From the NCBI GenBank assembly GCA_905147135.1, contig LR990049.1, positions 14,649,428-14,713,427 of the forward strand: a stretch of 64,000 nt of DNA, given 5' to 3'. The position numbers and the translations under genes are program-made. Of the stretch, positions 55,441 to 64,000 are shown one piece after another. The notes beneath the pieces were generated by a model. The model had not been told where the DNA came from and searched no databases. It worked only from the letters and a program-made list of their open reading frames with translations. This stretch comes from Blastobasis lacticolella (taxonomy: Eukaryota; Arthropoda; Insecta; Lepidoptera; Blastobasidae). Within the stretch, counting starts at the first letter, position 1, and every line of letters begins with the position of its first letter.

Positions 55441-56200
55441 ACTTACCTTTATCGCGGCATGGTCATTTGATTCGCATTACGCCGCGGCCGACAGCCGGTC
55501 GCTTAATCTTTCCGCTGCGCTCGCGGTGGGCCCGGTGAGTCATGCGCACGCCCATCCGCCATCTATGTGGAACATATCACGGGATCCAGCATCGATGCCA
55601 ATAATAGACAAGTCAGCGTAATTGCCGGCTACGTTGCCCCGCAGATACCATCACCCGCTTTTTGTGACGAGCGGGATTGTTGACGGACTGAAAGTGAACG
55701 GGGTCACTGTCCAGTCTAACCGTATACAGAAGCTTTCTGCGTCGTTACTGGCGCGGTCGAGCCTTGTAAACGATATATCAACTTCAGTTTGTATTTAAAT
55801 ATAGATAAGTTGCTTCCTAATGGTTTTAGCGAAATTATTGAAGTTGTTTATTACCGTCTGGTGGAGGGCTCACATCTTAAGGGAGTCGTCGTGTTCGTGT
55901 TGGTTTGGTGCAGTGGGATGGAGGGAGCTACCGCCGCCGCCGCGCCTCATACATCAGGGCTGATTGATTGCAACTGTCAAAACGCTAATGGCGGCGAGAG
56001 GCCGCCGCGCCGGCCGCGGCCCAACGAAAGCACTAAGCCAGTATTAATGCCGGTTATTGATGGCTCCAGACCAAGTTCACGGGCACTCTTAGACCTACAA
56101 TTTATTCAACATTGTATGAGCGTCCGTAATGGGGTAAATGAATAGGGAATAAAGGCTCGTTAGATTGGACGTACAAGCGTGATGATTAGGCTATTACTGT
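55441..56200. promoter_or_regulatory. GC-rich island cluster with Exd/Hox-Hth-like composite
   Basis: CpG-rich at 55480-55570 and 55915-56030. TGATTGATTG (55961-55970) directly followed by CAACTGTCAA (55971-55980) combines an Exd/Hox-type site and a Hth/Meis-type TGTCAA. A 118-codon plus frame (55789-56145) crosses the block but matches no family. Read as candidate enhancer DNA. Confidence 0.35.
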
Positions 56201-57177
56201 GCGGGGCAATGTAGGTATATTAACGTACTGTTTAAAATTATTGCGGCTATTATCACACCGGATTCGTATCGCGTACAGGACGACACGTGACCATGATGCA
56301 TGCAACTGCGTTGAATTATGGGGCTGTTTGATAACCAAGGTACGCGGTATTAACCCGTAAACTAAGTTTTATAATGAATGCATTAAAAATAGTGTATAAA
56401 ATTAACCTTTGTACATAGCCGAGGTACCTACTTTTGTTCTTTATTTCGCTTCTAAAACAATGTTAACATCTATAAGTTATTAATTTTATTAGTAAAAATT
56501 AATTACACATATAACATCAGAATATTATCAGAAAGTTTATATAGTATCACATAATATTGACAACGTATAGTATTTGTTAACATGCAGAACACTGATAACT
56601 GTAACACTTTTTGCGTTGACTGTACTTGCGTACTGCTATAATATTATATGGAAAATTCAAATCAAATGTGGTCAATAAATCTCAGTTGCCCATTGCGGTC
56701 ACGCACGAATGAATTGGGAAGATAAAAAGAGTTCGATAGATGTATTCATCTGTATCCAGCCATCTTCTCTGTAGGTACAATAGGTTAAATATGGCAGGAA
56801 ATACCATACTGATTGATATTTTGACGTGAGAACATTACCCTTCTTCTAAGTGGAGTATCTGTCATTGATGGAGTGAAGGGTCGTTTAGTAGATTACCAAC
56901 TCGTATACGGTCGAAATAATATAAGGCCACACACATAAGTAAGTAAAAGTAAAAACTCTTTATTGCACACACAAAAAATTATACATAACAAGAAAAAAGA
57001 AAAACAATTTATATGCGCGCAAAGGCAGCCTTATCGCTTTAAGCGATCTCTTCCAGACAACCTTTGGGTAGAGGTAAGTTATTACAGTATCTCATAGTAG
57101 TGCAATGAGGCAATGAGCTTGTAATAAAATGCGGTGTTTTTCAAATATACACTGTGTAGCCTTGTACTGCCTTGAGG
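56201..57177. other. Non-coding, with retroposon fragments
   Basis: CGTGACCATGATGCATGCAA then CTGCGTTGAATTATGG (56286-56321) recurs at 59413-59448, marking a retroposon fragment. 56945-56975 has AAACTCTTTATTGCACACAC, the inverse of the tail at 25660. TAATTAATTTTATTAG-type AT runs lie near 56475-56510. No gene. Confidence 0.45.
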
Positions 57178-57299
57178 AGCGTCGGTGGCTTAGTGGCAAC
57201 GGTATCCGACTCGCAATGCGAGAGGTGAAGGGTTCGAATCCCACTGCCACCATGTACCAATGACTCTTTTCTGAGTTATGTACGTACATTAGTTGAATA
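57178..57299 (+). mobile_element. tRNA-derived SINE, family A, 5' part
   Basis: AGCGTCGGTGGCTTAGTGGC (A box) and GGGTTCGAATCCCACTGCC (B box, 57231-57241), then CATGTACCAATGACTC and GTACGTACATTAGTTG. It is cut at 57299 by a younger insertion and resumes at 57603. Confidence 0.85.
57288..57299. repeat. Target-site duplication, left copy
   Basis: ATTAGTTGAATA, repeated exactly at 57603-57614 on the far side of the 303-bp insertion. Confidence 0.85.
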
Positions 57300-57602
57300 A
57301 TTTCGGGCACCACTCGGCTAAAGTACGTAATTTAGCCGAGTGGTGCCCGGCAGAGTAGAATAGCACCAACCCCTTACACTCGTGGGTGTCGTACAAGGCG
57401 ACTAATGTTTTCGAGGCAAAATATCTTTAGAGTCTCCGTAGACTGGAAAATGAGCAGCAGCGTTTTCCATTGTTATATTTACAACACTGCGATCTCCAAC
57501 CCGCCTGCCAAGCGTGGAGATTATGGCAATAACTTTCCCTTTCGTGGGAGAGGCCTTAAGTCCTGCAGTGGACTGTTATAGGCTGTGATGATGATGATGA
57601 TG
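57300..57602 (+). mobile_element. 303-bp retroposon inserted in a SINE
   Basis: Flanked by exact 12-bp duplications. It starts with a hairpin of 19 perfect pairs (57304-57322 with 57331-57349, core GGGCACCACTCGGCTAAA) and continues with CAGAGTAGAATAGCACCAAC, AGCAGCGTTTTCC, CACTGCGATCTCCAACCCG and CCTGCAGTGGACTGTTATAG, ending in (ATG)n. The latter part matches 38800-38960. Ending in ATG repeats is typical of RTE-driven copies. It could be a SINE or a 5'-rearranged LINE end. Confidence 0.8.
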
Positions 57603-57830
57603 ATTAGTTGAATACTACGTACTAACCCACAATGTACGATAATTGATTACTAACCCATGCTCTTACAGTGAGGGCAAATCCAGGATTTGGCAGATCAGGT
57701 AATTACTGTGGAGCGACTGCCATCTGGCCTCCGTGACCCTGTTAACGCGGGAACCTGACCAGATTGGATCACGATTACACATTCAGTGGCTTGAATGTGC
57801 AGGTTTCCTCATGATTCTTCTAGTTCTATT
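57603..57830 (+). mobile_element. SINE family A, 3' body (resumed)
   Basis: Continues the SINE interrupted at 57299: GCTCTTACAGTGAGGGCAAA, ATCCAGGATTTGGCAGATC, GGAGCGACTGCCATCTGGCC and AACCTGACCAGATTGGATC. Part of the body is in inverted order compared with other copies, suggesting a rearranged or composite insertion. Confidence 0.65.
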
Positions 57831-59132
57831 GACAGCTTCGTTCCCAAGTTTTTCCCGGAAGGTTTTAAAATCCGCTCTGCAGCTAGTCATGTAGTCTGAT
57901 ATGACGGTGTTTAGCTTCAATCCAACGGTCTAACAATTCTATCTAAGTGTTTGTACTGGGATCCAATAAAACAACGGAATACACAGATGTGGGAAGTATA
58001 TATTTTATTTCGGGGTACTAAAATATAAAACCACAATTTTGACACATGTGGGATTCTCTTGCGAGAGCATATGTACCTTCATCACAATAGAAATTGTACA
58101 ACATAATCAGTACAGGTATCCGACAATCACAAATTACATAATTATCCATTTAAAAATTCATAATCCAAAGGAGTCCATAGATTACATTCAACGTAGGACT
58201 ACATTCAACGTTAAATTCATTTACATAGCTTTTTACAAAATTGGTCTAAGTCTCACACTATAATGTAACCTACTTTAAATAAAAATAAATATAATTATTT
58301 CAAATTTAAAAATAAAAGACGACGAAATCAAAATATCACTGAGCAATAAAGAAAAAATAAGTAACAGTAAAATGAAAATGAGAAAATGATAGGAAATATT
58401 TTATTTACAAACAGTGAAAACTACGAGTATCTGACAGTTTATCACATTGAGATTTACATGTAGAAAATATAATAATTATTTCAAAGTTCAATTATTTATA
58501 TTCTAGTTACATACCCATATGCCGTATGTATACTCGATCCATGAGACCTAGGAGGAAACAATATTTCGTTGAATCTTTAGTCGATCTTTTGAACATTAAT
58601 TAAGACCAAATTCAAAATATATCTATCCCCGTAAGATTGTTAAAACCGTTAGTGATGTAATGTTGTCAGAATACATTAGTTTATACATTGCCGATTAATT
58701 GTGAACTGATACATTCTAACATTTTAACGTAATTCATCACAGTACTGAGTTGACGGTGGCACTCGTTTGAGCGCTTTGTACGCGGTATTAGCTGATTAAA
58801 GACGACTGTGACCACTTTCCATCAGGTGGACCATCAGACCGTGTCAACCGCGTGTCTCCCAAGGCAATAAACAAGCTATGTGTCAGTACCCACATTAGCT
58901 GAACTTAAAGTGCTCGGGCAGCTAAGAATTCGTGTGTGTACGTTGCGTGTACGGCCGACCAAAGAAGTGGTCTATCAGTATTAAAGATCTCGTGTCACCA
59001 AAATGTCACTAAAGACGAGCCTAGAACATTATGGCTAGAGAAAATCCACCTTCTAGTTTTAAGAGGTACAACAGAACAATATCAGGGTGGTAGACCACTC
59101 ATTTGGCCCCCTGTACGTGTTCTTATCCCACC
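57831..59132. other. 3' flank and possible 3' UTR of UBE3C
   Basis: Lies just downstream of the UBE3C stop codon (minus strand). AATAAA-type signals on the minus strand occur near 58399 and 58005, so the 3' UTR could end there. 58805-58830 carries a retroposon tail string (CACTTTCCATCAGGTGGACC). No other gene seen. Transcript data would be needed to place the end. Confidence 0.4.
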
Positions 59133-59300
59133 TTAACTGAGTTCGAATCCAGCGCCGGCTTCTATAGCGTATAGCAGCTTCTCAGCGAGCGCGGCCTCGG
59201 CGGCCAGCTCGGGCAGCTTCAGCAGGTTCATGCAGGTGGAGGACGACGGCAAACGGTCCAGCGCACCCGCTGACTGGATGCAGAATGGAGGGTGCAGGTC
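59133..59300 (-). CDS. Ube3c: UBE3C terminal exon (catalytic cysteine and stop)
   Basis: Acceptor CTTTGCCCAG precedes GACCTGCACC. The 55 codons plus TAA (59135-59133) read DLHPPFCIQSAGALDR, then LPSSSTCMNLLKLPEL, an Ala/Glu-rich helix, KLLYAIEAGAGFELS and stop. Cys 23 of this exon is the HECT active-site cysteine. The final aromatic residue a few positions from the C-terminus, needed in HECT ligases, is present (GFELS). The AELAAEAALAE stretch is more alanine-rich than usual for the family. Confidence 0.95.
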   Translation of the reverse strand, partial: DLHPPFCIQSAGALDRLPSSSTCMNLLKLPELAAEAALAEKLLYAIEAGAGFELS

Positions 59301-62300
59301 CTGGGCAAAGGGGGGGACGATAAGACACCATTCAGCTGTGGTAGCAGTAGGGTTTTTAAGAAATTTCTTGTTTCGAGGGAGGGAACAGACACGTTTTTCG
59401 GGGGTCTACTCGTGACCATGACGCATGCAACTGCGCCGAAATATCGAGGTGAAAACAGTACCAATCGTGGTAAAAAAAACGATAATATGTGTAGTGATTG
59501 CGTAGTGAAAAACCACGAAAGTCTTAAAACTGATATATCGTGGGTATTCAACTGTGACAGGGTCCTCAAGAAACTTCCTGCCTGGTACGACTTTCCTGCC
59601 GCAGCTTTTAAAACAATTACGTAATTGAAACCGACCAAGAAACGAGCAGGCAATATCTCGTATGACGCAACGCATTCATGACTCCCGGAAGTTGCCCGGT
59701 GGTGATCTCTTTCTATCAGGTGACCGGCTTGCCGTTTGCTTCCCTTCATAATAAAAAAATCTATAAATCTATGGAAGCTGGGATACCGGTCTGGCTGGGC
59801 TGGTATGAGAATGTATGTATGTGCACATAGTATGAGAAATCTGTCAGTGCATACCCGGAACCCCAGCAGCGGCGGGCGCGAGCAGCTGGTCACGAACTTG
59901 AGCAGCTGCCGGCGCTGCGCGTCCGAGAACCCCTCCACCACCTTCCAGAAGCACTGCACCGTGGGGTGGGTCAGCGAGAACCCGCCTAGGGGAGGAATGT
60001 AGGTTTAGTAATGGAGATCAATTAAGGCTCTCCTGATTTCAAAATCTAACAGACAACAATTGCTATAAAATGATGGATCTATTAACCAATGACATTAATG
60101 TTAACATCAGACCTCATGTGTCAGTAGCGCCATCTGGAATTGTGAAAACCTTCAGTTATAGCGTTGCATTATGGCTGTGATCACAGTGATGAGCGTCATC
60201 GCCGTAAATACAATTGAATGTACACTATAAGAAGGCATGCACGATATTTACGGAAAAGTCATAAAAGCAAACGTTTATTTGATTACCGTTTTTTTAGTAC
60301 TAATTTAGTCTTCCTACAAACTTATTGGGTGCCTTTGTATAATAAACAGATCATATAATAGAATAAGTAGTTGATCTAATAATCCGCACGCAAAAATTAT
60401 TTTGATTAATGTGGCAAAGACAAACTCATAATTTTGTTGAGACGATAGAGCGGATAGTGTATTAAATATTACGAAAGATATTTCGAGCAATCATAAAACT
60501 CGGTGAATGACATGAACAACATTAAAAAACGTTATTTTACGAATAGACTCGAAGCTTTTCAACTTTTTGACAAGTTTACTGCCCCCGCTCTACTATATTA
60601 GTGGCCACTCGTAAATCACAAGCACAATTCAGGTGAATGCCATCATAAAATAAAAGTTATGATTTCTAGTCTAAAACGATTCTAGAGTGGAATAATAAAG
60701 TTGATGTATTCTAGTCGCTGATGGCAACTGACCTATTTCACTTTTGTCAAACATAAAACGACATTATACGCAACACAATCCCAATACAAAGTATCTCACG
60801 CAAAGTCAAATAAGCAACACTCAAAAAACAAATTCAAATACAAAAGTTTTCATAAGAGTTATAGGGAACGTGCGAACCTTACAAAAACTTGAGATTGATA
60901 CTTCGCAATTAGTTTTATAAATTATTTATGCGAATAAATTATATTTAAAGTCAGTAAAATGCATTGATGCATGTTCCAACACATCAAAGAACAATAGATT
61001 TAGTCTGTTGGTGTAAAATTCTATTAATTTCCAACGAATAGTACTCACTTGCCATGGTTATGTGAACAACGTAAAAAATGTAAAACATAATGCTAGTTCG
61101 CGCATGGCTGTCCCTGTCCTATGCCTTTGCTTTGCACAGGATATTGATGATACTATTGGAACAAGGCTATAACACGACGCGAAGCGGTATAGAATAGGCG
61201 AAATTGTGATATTACATTGAACTATTGCACGGATCGTGCACGGCTTCGCGTGCGATTCCAATGAAGAGAGGCCTTTATAACTAATTCAAATAGGTACTTA
61301 ATACTAAAAATGCTTTAGGTATCATTATCTGAACATATACTCATTGGAACTTTTTGTTTGTGCTACAATTTAGCTAGTTATCACCGTCTCTCTTTCTTTG
61401 CAAACTTCCTCCTGAACTTCTAAAACATGCCTAGACTCGAAGAGCTTTTGGTCTTTCAATCTATTTTGGCAATTCTACCATGATGATCGGTTGTTAAATC
61501 ATGTTAATCATAAAATAAAATAAATAATAACAGGCGCAGATAACAGCTATTGCGCTGCTCCCTATAGTTGCCGCACGCTCCCTATAGACTTCGCCGTCAC
61601 TGAACTGGGGAATGGTCCATTACTGTAATTTTGTCAGTGTCTGTTATTTTACTGTGATTTGCGTGTTTTATCAGAACCTATAATGTTACATCATGGTATC
61701 AGTGTAATAATAAGTTACATATCTCTTTTATATTCGAGTCGTCCTCGGATATAGTCTCTTATTCACCATCATATCAGCCGAAAGACGCCCACTGCGCCCA
61801 CTGCGTCCGCATCCAGATGGTACCTGCATCTTTACCAGGGGCTTTATAAAAGCGTCCAAGTTCCTCGCAGTTCAAAGTTGGAAAAGAGACAAGCTTTTGT
61901 GACACGTATAGCGCTGTCTCGTTCTAAGCCCTGCATTTATGTTTAGGTTCTGCTGCAAGAGCTCGTGGTAAGCCCTCAGGTCGTCGTATCGTATCATCTA
62001 AAGGTAATTCCATTCATAACAAACATAAATGCAGCCCATACTAACCTCCATACACAGTATGCCGCCTCAAGTCGTCCAGGTCGATGGGCACCTCCGCGCC
62101 GGAGATAAGCAACTGTAGTTCCCGGCACGAGAACATCCGCAGCCACTCCGCGCTCACCACGGATGTCAGTCCGCGCTTGAACGCCGCGCACTGCGAACGG
62201 ATTTGCCTGCGCACGGATATCAAAAGATCAGTAACTAAGTAAGTAGTAAGAAAGTAGTAACGCAGGACTTTGTCGCCATGCAGATGACGTGTCGTGATAG

Positions 62301-63447
62301 ACAACTTTTGCGCAGAGTATCTGACACCTGACTGTTATTGCGCTCTGTAAGTGTTAGTAAGTTAAAGAACTAGCATAAGAATTCCCAGCATCATACATAC
62401 ATAATCATCACCAGAGAAACCACAACAACTTCCTCCTCCTCTTTCCTCTCCTCGGTCCTTTTTACGGAGTAAGGCGTTTCTTTAGTCATTGGTGGCACTG
62501 TATGACATTGTGTCATTGTTAATATCCAAACCAAGGATATTTTTACTGGTATTTCTTTGCAGTGCCATTAACTTAATCTGACCCGGTAACAGCGTCACTG
62601 TTAATGGCGTTGACATTTTAAAAGGAAGACACTTGGTTCCAGTTTTGGCCACCAGGTCAGATAAGTTTTTGCATCCATATTTTTTTAGGGGTTTACGTTC
62701 TTTCATGCCTGCGCGTTAGCGCAGTATATTCTGAGTTTCATGCCAAGAATACGTTCGTTTTAAAGCGCAAAAACTAAATAAAATAAATAAATAATTTCGC
62801 GAGGACATTACATTTTATAAGCTTTATCGATTACAACTATTCACTATGTCGGCTGGTGGTTAGGGAACTTCTCGATTGAGACCTCGACAAGGAAGGAGGC
62901 GAAGATATTAGCGTTATAACATTTGCACGCGCTATCAACGGTCTTATAACGAACCCAGTTGAGTGTAATGTATTACCTATTTAATTTGTAATCAGCGACT
63001 AGATGAATGTATTCTATCCTATTCTCTGCTGTCACTGGAATGTTAGCTCCACCCGGTTTCAATTCTTCTATCTGAAATAAAATACAGTTTTGAAAATAAT
63101 TTACATAACAAATCTAATACGTTCGTGAGTAGTGGGGCCAGGAAAATACACAATGCTTAGATCACAGCACAAAAATTCCCTCTGAATATCGGACATAAAC
63201 CTGTTTTGAAAAACAAGAGAAATTTTATTTAGTTATTTATATTTTATTTAATAAATAAATACATATATTTAATTTAAATGATTCAAAAAATTTATTTTGT
63301 TGTTTGCAAGCATGCTCCAAGTCAAAGATGGCAATGAATAGTAAATAAATAAATAACATGTAATGATCGACTCACCCTTTGTTCTCCGAGCTCGTCACTG
63401 AGCAGCGTGAAGTCTAGCCCAAGGTCTGCGACGCCGGCGCGCGTTGC
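59133..63447 (-). CDS. Ube3c: HECT E3 ubiquitin ligase UBE3C, 3' half (five exons)
   Basis: Joined minus-strand exons 63376-63447, 62977-63071, 62046-62206, 59855-59985 and 59133-59300 give 208 residues plus stop, with phases that fit at every junction. The product matches the C-terminal end of UBE3C (yeast Hul5 relative, about 1,080 residues in human). Diagnostic strings are DLGLDFTLL, ELKPGGANIPVT, IHLVADYKLNRQIR, MFSCRELQLLISGAEVPIDL, KFVTSCSRPPLLGF and LPSSSTCMNLLKLPEL, ending GFELS. The enzyme takes ubiquitin from an E2 on its catalytic cysteine (STCMNLL, codon 59232-59234), passes it to substrates and extends chains on proteasome-bound substrates (family knowledge). The window has the end of the HECT N-lobe and the whole C-lobe. 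The IQ-motif N-terminus and upstream HECT part lie past the right edge. No break is seen, so the gene looks functional. Confidence 0.95.
59301..59854 (-). other. UBE3C intron with retroposon debris
   Basis: A 554-bp intron, donor GTATGC and acceptor CAG. 59413-59448 repeats the 56.3-kb retroposon string (CGTGACCATGACGCATGC), and 59715-59745 has a tail-like GTGACCGGCTTGCCGTTTGC. The long minus frame crossing into the exon is not expected to be translated beyond the exon. Confidence 0.8.
59855..59985 (-). CDS. Ube3c: UBE3C exon: end of N-lobe and hinge
   Basis: The acceptor CCTAG and the phase-1 join complete a Gly codon with the previous exon. It reads GFSLTHPTVQCFWKVVEGFS, then DAQRRQLLKFVTSCSRPPLL and GFR, and ends before GTATGC. 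The KFVTSCSRPPLLGF string is specific to UBE3C within HECT ligases, where most others have a VTG(S/T)-type sequence. Confidence 0.95.
59986..62045 (-). other. UBE3C intron, 2.06 kb
   Basis: Donor GTTAGT, acceptor CCTAG. Mostly AT-rich. 61766-61840 contains an RTE-clade end on the minus strand (CAGCCGAAAGACGCCCACTG, CGTCCGCATCCAGATGGTAC). No other feature was recognised. Confidence 0.8.
61766..61840 (-). mobile_element. RTE-clade 3' end fragment in UBE3C intron
   Basis: Reverse complement of the GCCCAGCAGTGGGCGTC and GCGGAAAGCAC-type ends of the RTE copies, with a small internal duplication (GCCCACTGC/GCCCACTGC). Confidence 0.65.
62046..62206 (-). CDS. Ube3c: UBE3C exon: HECT N-lobe segment
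   Basis: The acceptor GCGCAG is followed by G completing Arg with the previous exon. It reads QIRSQCAAFKRGLTSVVSAE, WLRMFSCRELQLLISGAEVP, IDLDDLRRHTVYG plus one base, then donor GTTAGT. The order FxxGL...LxxF...ELQLLISG is conserved in HECT N-lobes. Confidence 0.95.
62207..62976 (-). other. UBE3C intron, 770 bp
   Basis: Donor GTAATA, acceptor CAG. It contains a 74-codon minus frame at 62482-62706 of unknown origin, not called as a gene. Otherwise AT-rich. Confidence 0.75.
62977..63071 (-). CDS. Ube3c: UBE3C exon: HECT N-lobe segment
   Basis: Acceptor TTTCAG, 31 codons plus two bases: IEELKPGGANIPVTAENRIE, YIHLVADYKLN and the first two bases of Arg, then donor GTAATA. ELKPGG and HLVADY are strong UBE3C matches. 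Confidence 0.95.
63072..63375 (-). other. UBE3C intron, 304 bp
   Basis: Donor GTGAGT, acceptor TTTCAG. AT-rich with TTTATTTAATAAATAAAT runs. Nothing else seen. Confidence 0.8.
63376..63447 (-). CDS. Ube3c: UBE3C exon (most upstream one in window)
   Basis: 24 codons, ATRAGVADLGLDFTLLSDEL then GEQR, ending before GTGAGT. DLGLDFT is a UBE3C match. The acceptor chosen is CCTAAG at 63449-63448; an alternative AG inside the exon (GTCGCAG) would shorten it by a few codons. The preceding exon is outside the window. Confidence 0.85.
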
Positions 63448-63506
63448 CTTAGGAATAACAACCAAATTGATATCATATTTAAATTGCAGAAGGGCGGTTT
63501 AATATT

Positions 63507-63676
63507 CGGGAGATTTGAATGGGGAGCCACCTACCGTCATATGTAACTTAGGCGGTGTTATAGGAAACTGAAGGATTTAAATCTGTACAACAGAAGTCCA
63601 CGGATAAAACAGTTTCCTGTGTATAAAACCGCCAAATCACAGATGACGGTAGGTGAGTCAACATCCACATCTCCCG
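63507..63676. mobile_element. 170-bp hairpin MITE in UBE3C intron
   Basis: CGGGAG (63507-63512) and CTCCCG (63671-63676) are the tips. Inside, CACCTACCGTCAT, GGCGGTnTTATA and GGAAACTG on the left pair with ATGACGGTAGGTGAG, TATAAAACCGCC and CAGTTTCC on the right. The arms are about 70 nt with scattered mismatches. No coding frame. Confidence 0.75.
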
Positions 63677-63800
63677 ACCGTATTCCGACCGTTGAAAATT
63701 TGTGGAAAAGTTAGGAATCATCTTTCTACTTTTTTCTACTTACAGACAACCACCGCCTTTACAATATTTAAGCCCGTCGGCCAGCTCCCTTTCTCCTGCC

Positions 63801-64000
63801 TACCCTCACTCGGCCGTTCATCATTGGCGCTTTGGTGTCCCGTACCCTCACTCGGCCGTTCATCATTGGCCCTTTGGTGTCCCGTGCCCTCACTCGGCCG
63901 ATCATCATTGGCCCTTTGGTGTCCCGTACCCTCACTCGGCCGTTCATCATTGGCCCTTTGGTGTCCCGTACCCTCACTCGGCCGTTCATCATTGGCCCTT
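63801..64000. repeat. 42-bp minisatellite, about 4.8 copies, open ended
   Basis: Units start with T(A/G)CCCTCACTCGGCCG at 63801, 63843, 63885, 63927 and 63969, an exact 42-bp period, and continue with TTCATCATTGGCCCTTTGGT and GTCCCG. Copies differ by single bases. As 42 is a multiple of three, several frames stay open (14-residue repeats), but it lies in an intron and no repeat-protein gene is claimed. Confidence 0.95.

Larger units (their letters stand above)
63448..64000 (-). other. UBE3C intron (open at right edge)
   Basis: Holds a 170-bp hairpin element (63507-63676) and a 42-bp minisatellite (63801-64000). No further UBE3C exon was found before the window ends. Confidence 0.7.

Noticed and set aside
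55789..56145. 118-codon plus-strand ORF
   Set aside because: Contains an Ala run and Arg/Pro-rich patch from the island. No homologous family recognised. Enhancer reading preferred.
59228..59959. 243-codon minus-strand ORF as a single gene
   Set aside because: It is two UBE3C exons fused by an intron that happens to be open in part. Only the exon parts match the family, and the second exon is read in another frame.
62482..62706. 74-codon minus-strand ORF in a UBE3C intron
   Set aside because: It does not match UBE3C or a transposon protein I know, and the flanking exons join in phase without it.
63768..63992. 74-codon ORF of 14-residue repeats
   Set aside because: Straight translation of the 42-bp minisatellite in an intron.
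1..64000. CRISPR arrays, bacterial operons, rRNA genes or LTR retrotransposons
   Set aside because: No regularly spaced direct repeats with unique spacers, no operon-like frames, no rRNA sequence, and no pair of long terminal repeats flanking gag/pol were seen.

Overview
The window looks like nuclear DNA from an insect, most likely a moth or butterfly. This is inferred from spliced genes with GT-AG introns, AT-rich spacer dotted with short CpG-rich islands, and the repeat mix: tRNA-headed SINEs, RTE-type and jockey/CR1-type non-LTR retrotransposon ends, a Tc1 remnant, fold-back elements and Helitron-like short repeats of a kind common in Lepidoptera. The species cannot be named from sequence alone.

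Only one gene is certain. At the right end, on the minus strand, five exons (63447 down to 59133) encode the C-terminal 208 residues of the HECT ubiquitin ligase UBE3C. They include the whole catalytic lobe, the active-site cysteine (codon 59232-59234) and the stop codon. The N-terminal part lies beyond the right edge. A second, less certain gene start lies at 7056-7208 (minus): a 51-codon first coding exon with a good start context, a 5' UTR-like leader, an initiator-like TCAGT and a donor site. Its protein is not recognised and its later exons were not found; it probably continues beyond the left edge.

The roughly 52 kb between is a gene desert. About a dozen CpG-rich islands (near 0.8-1.3, 8.1-8.3, 17.9-18.5, 19.5-20.1, 20.5, 22.0, 27.2-27.7, 40.8-41.1, 45.6-45.9, 46.5-46.8, 48.9-49.6, 50.1, 53.9 and 55.4-56.2 kb) have no convincing reading frame but carry motifs such as exact Ci/Gli sites, a CRE, E-boxes, a Sox pair and an Exd-Hox/Hth-like composite. 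They read as candidate cis-regulatory elements of a developmental locus (inference).

Repeats fill much of the rest. 10.3-12.3 kb is a nested retroposon cluster with visible target-site duplications. 16.5-17.6, 28.7 and 33.1-33.9 kb hold decayed non-LTR elements. 29.2-29.8 kb is a Tc1 transposase remnant. 30.5-37.9 kb is the most unusual segment: a fold-back complex about 7 kb long with 44-bp terminal inverted repeats, arrays of a palindrome-like GCGTCGGCGACGC motif, a fresh 672-bp tandem duplication, and a ~104-bp periodic array carrying the palindrome GACAGCTGTC six times. Smaller fold-back or hairpin elements lie at 15.6, 21.7, 35.8-36.2, 44.5-44.7, 50.8-51.0, 54.2 and 63.5-63.7 kb, and a motif array at 52.9-53.6 kb. 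A 42-bp minisatellite runs off the right end.
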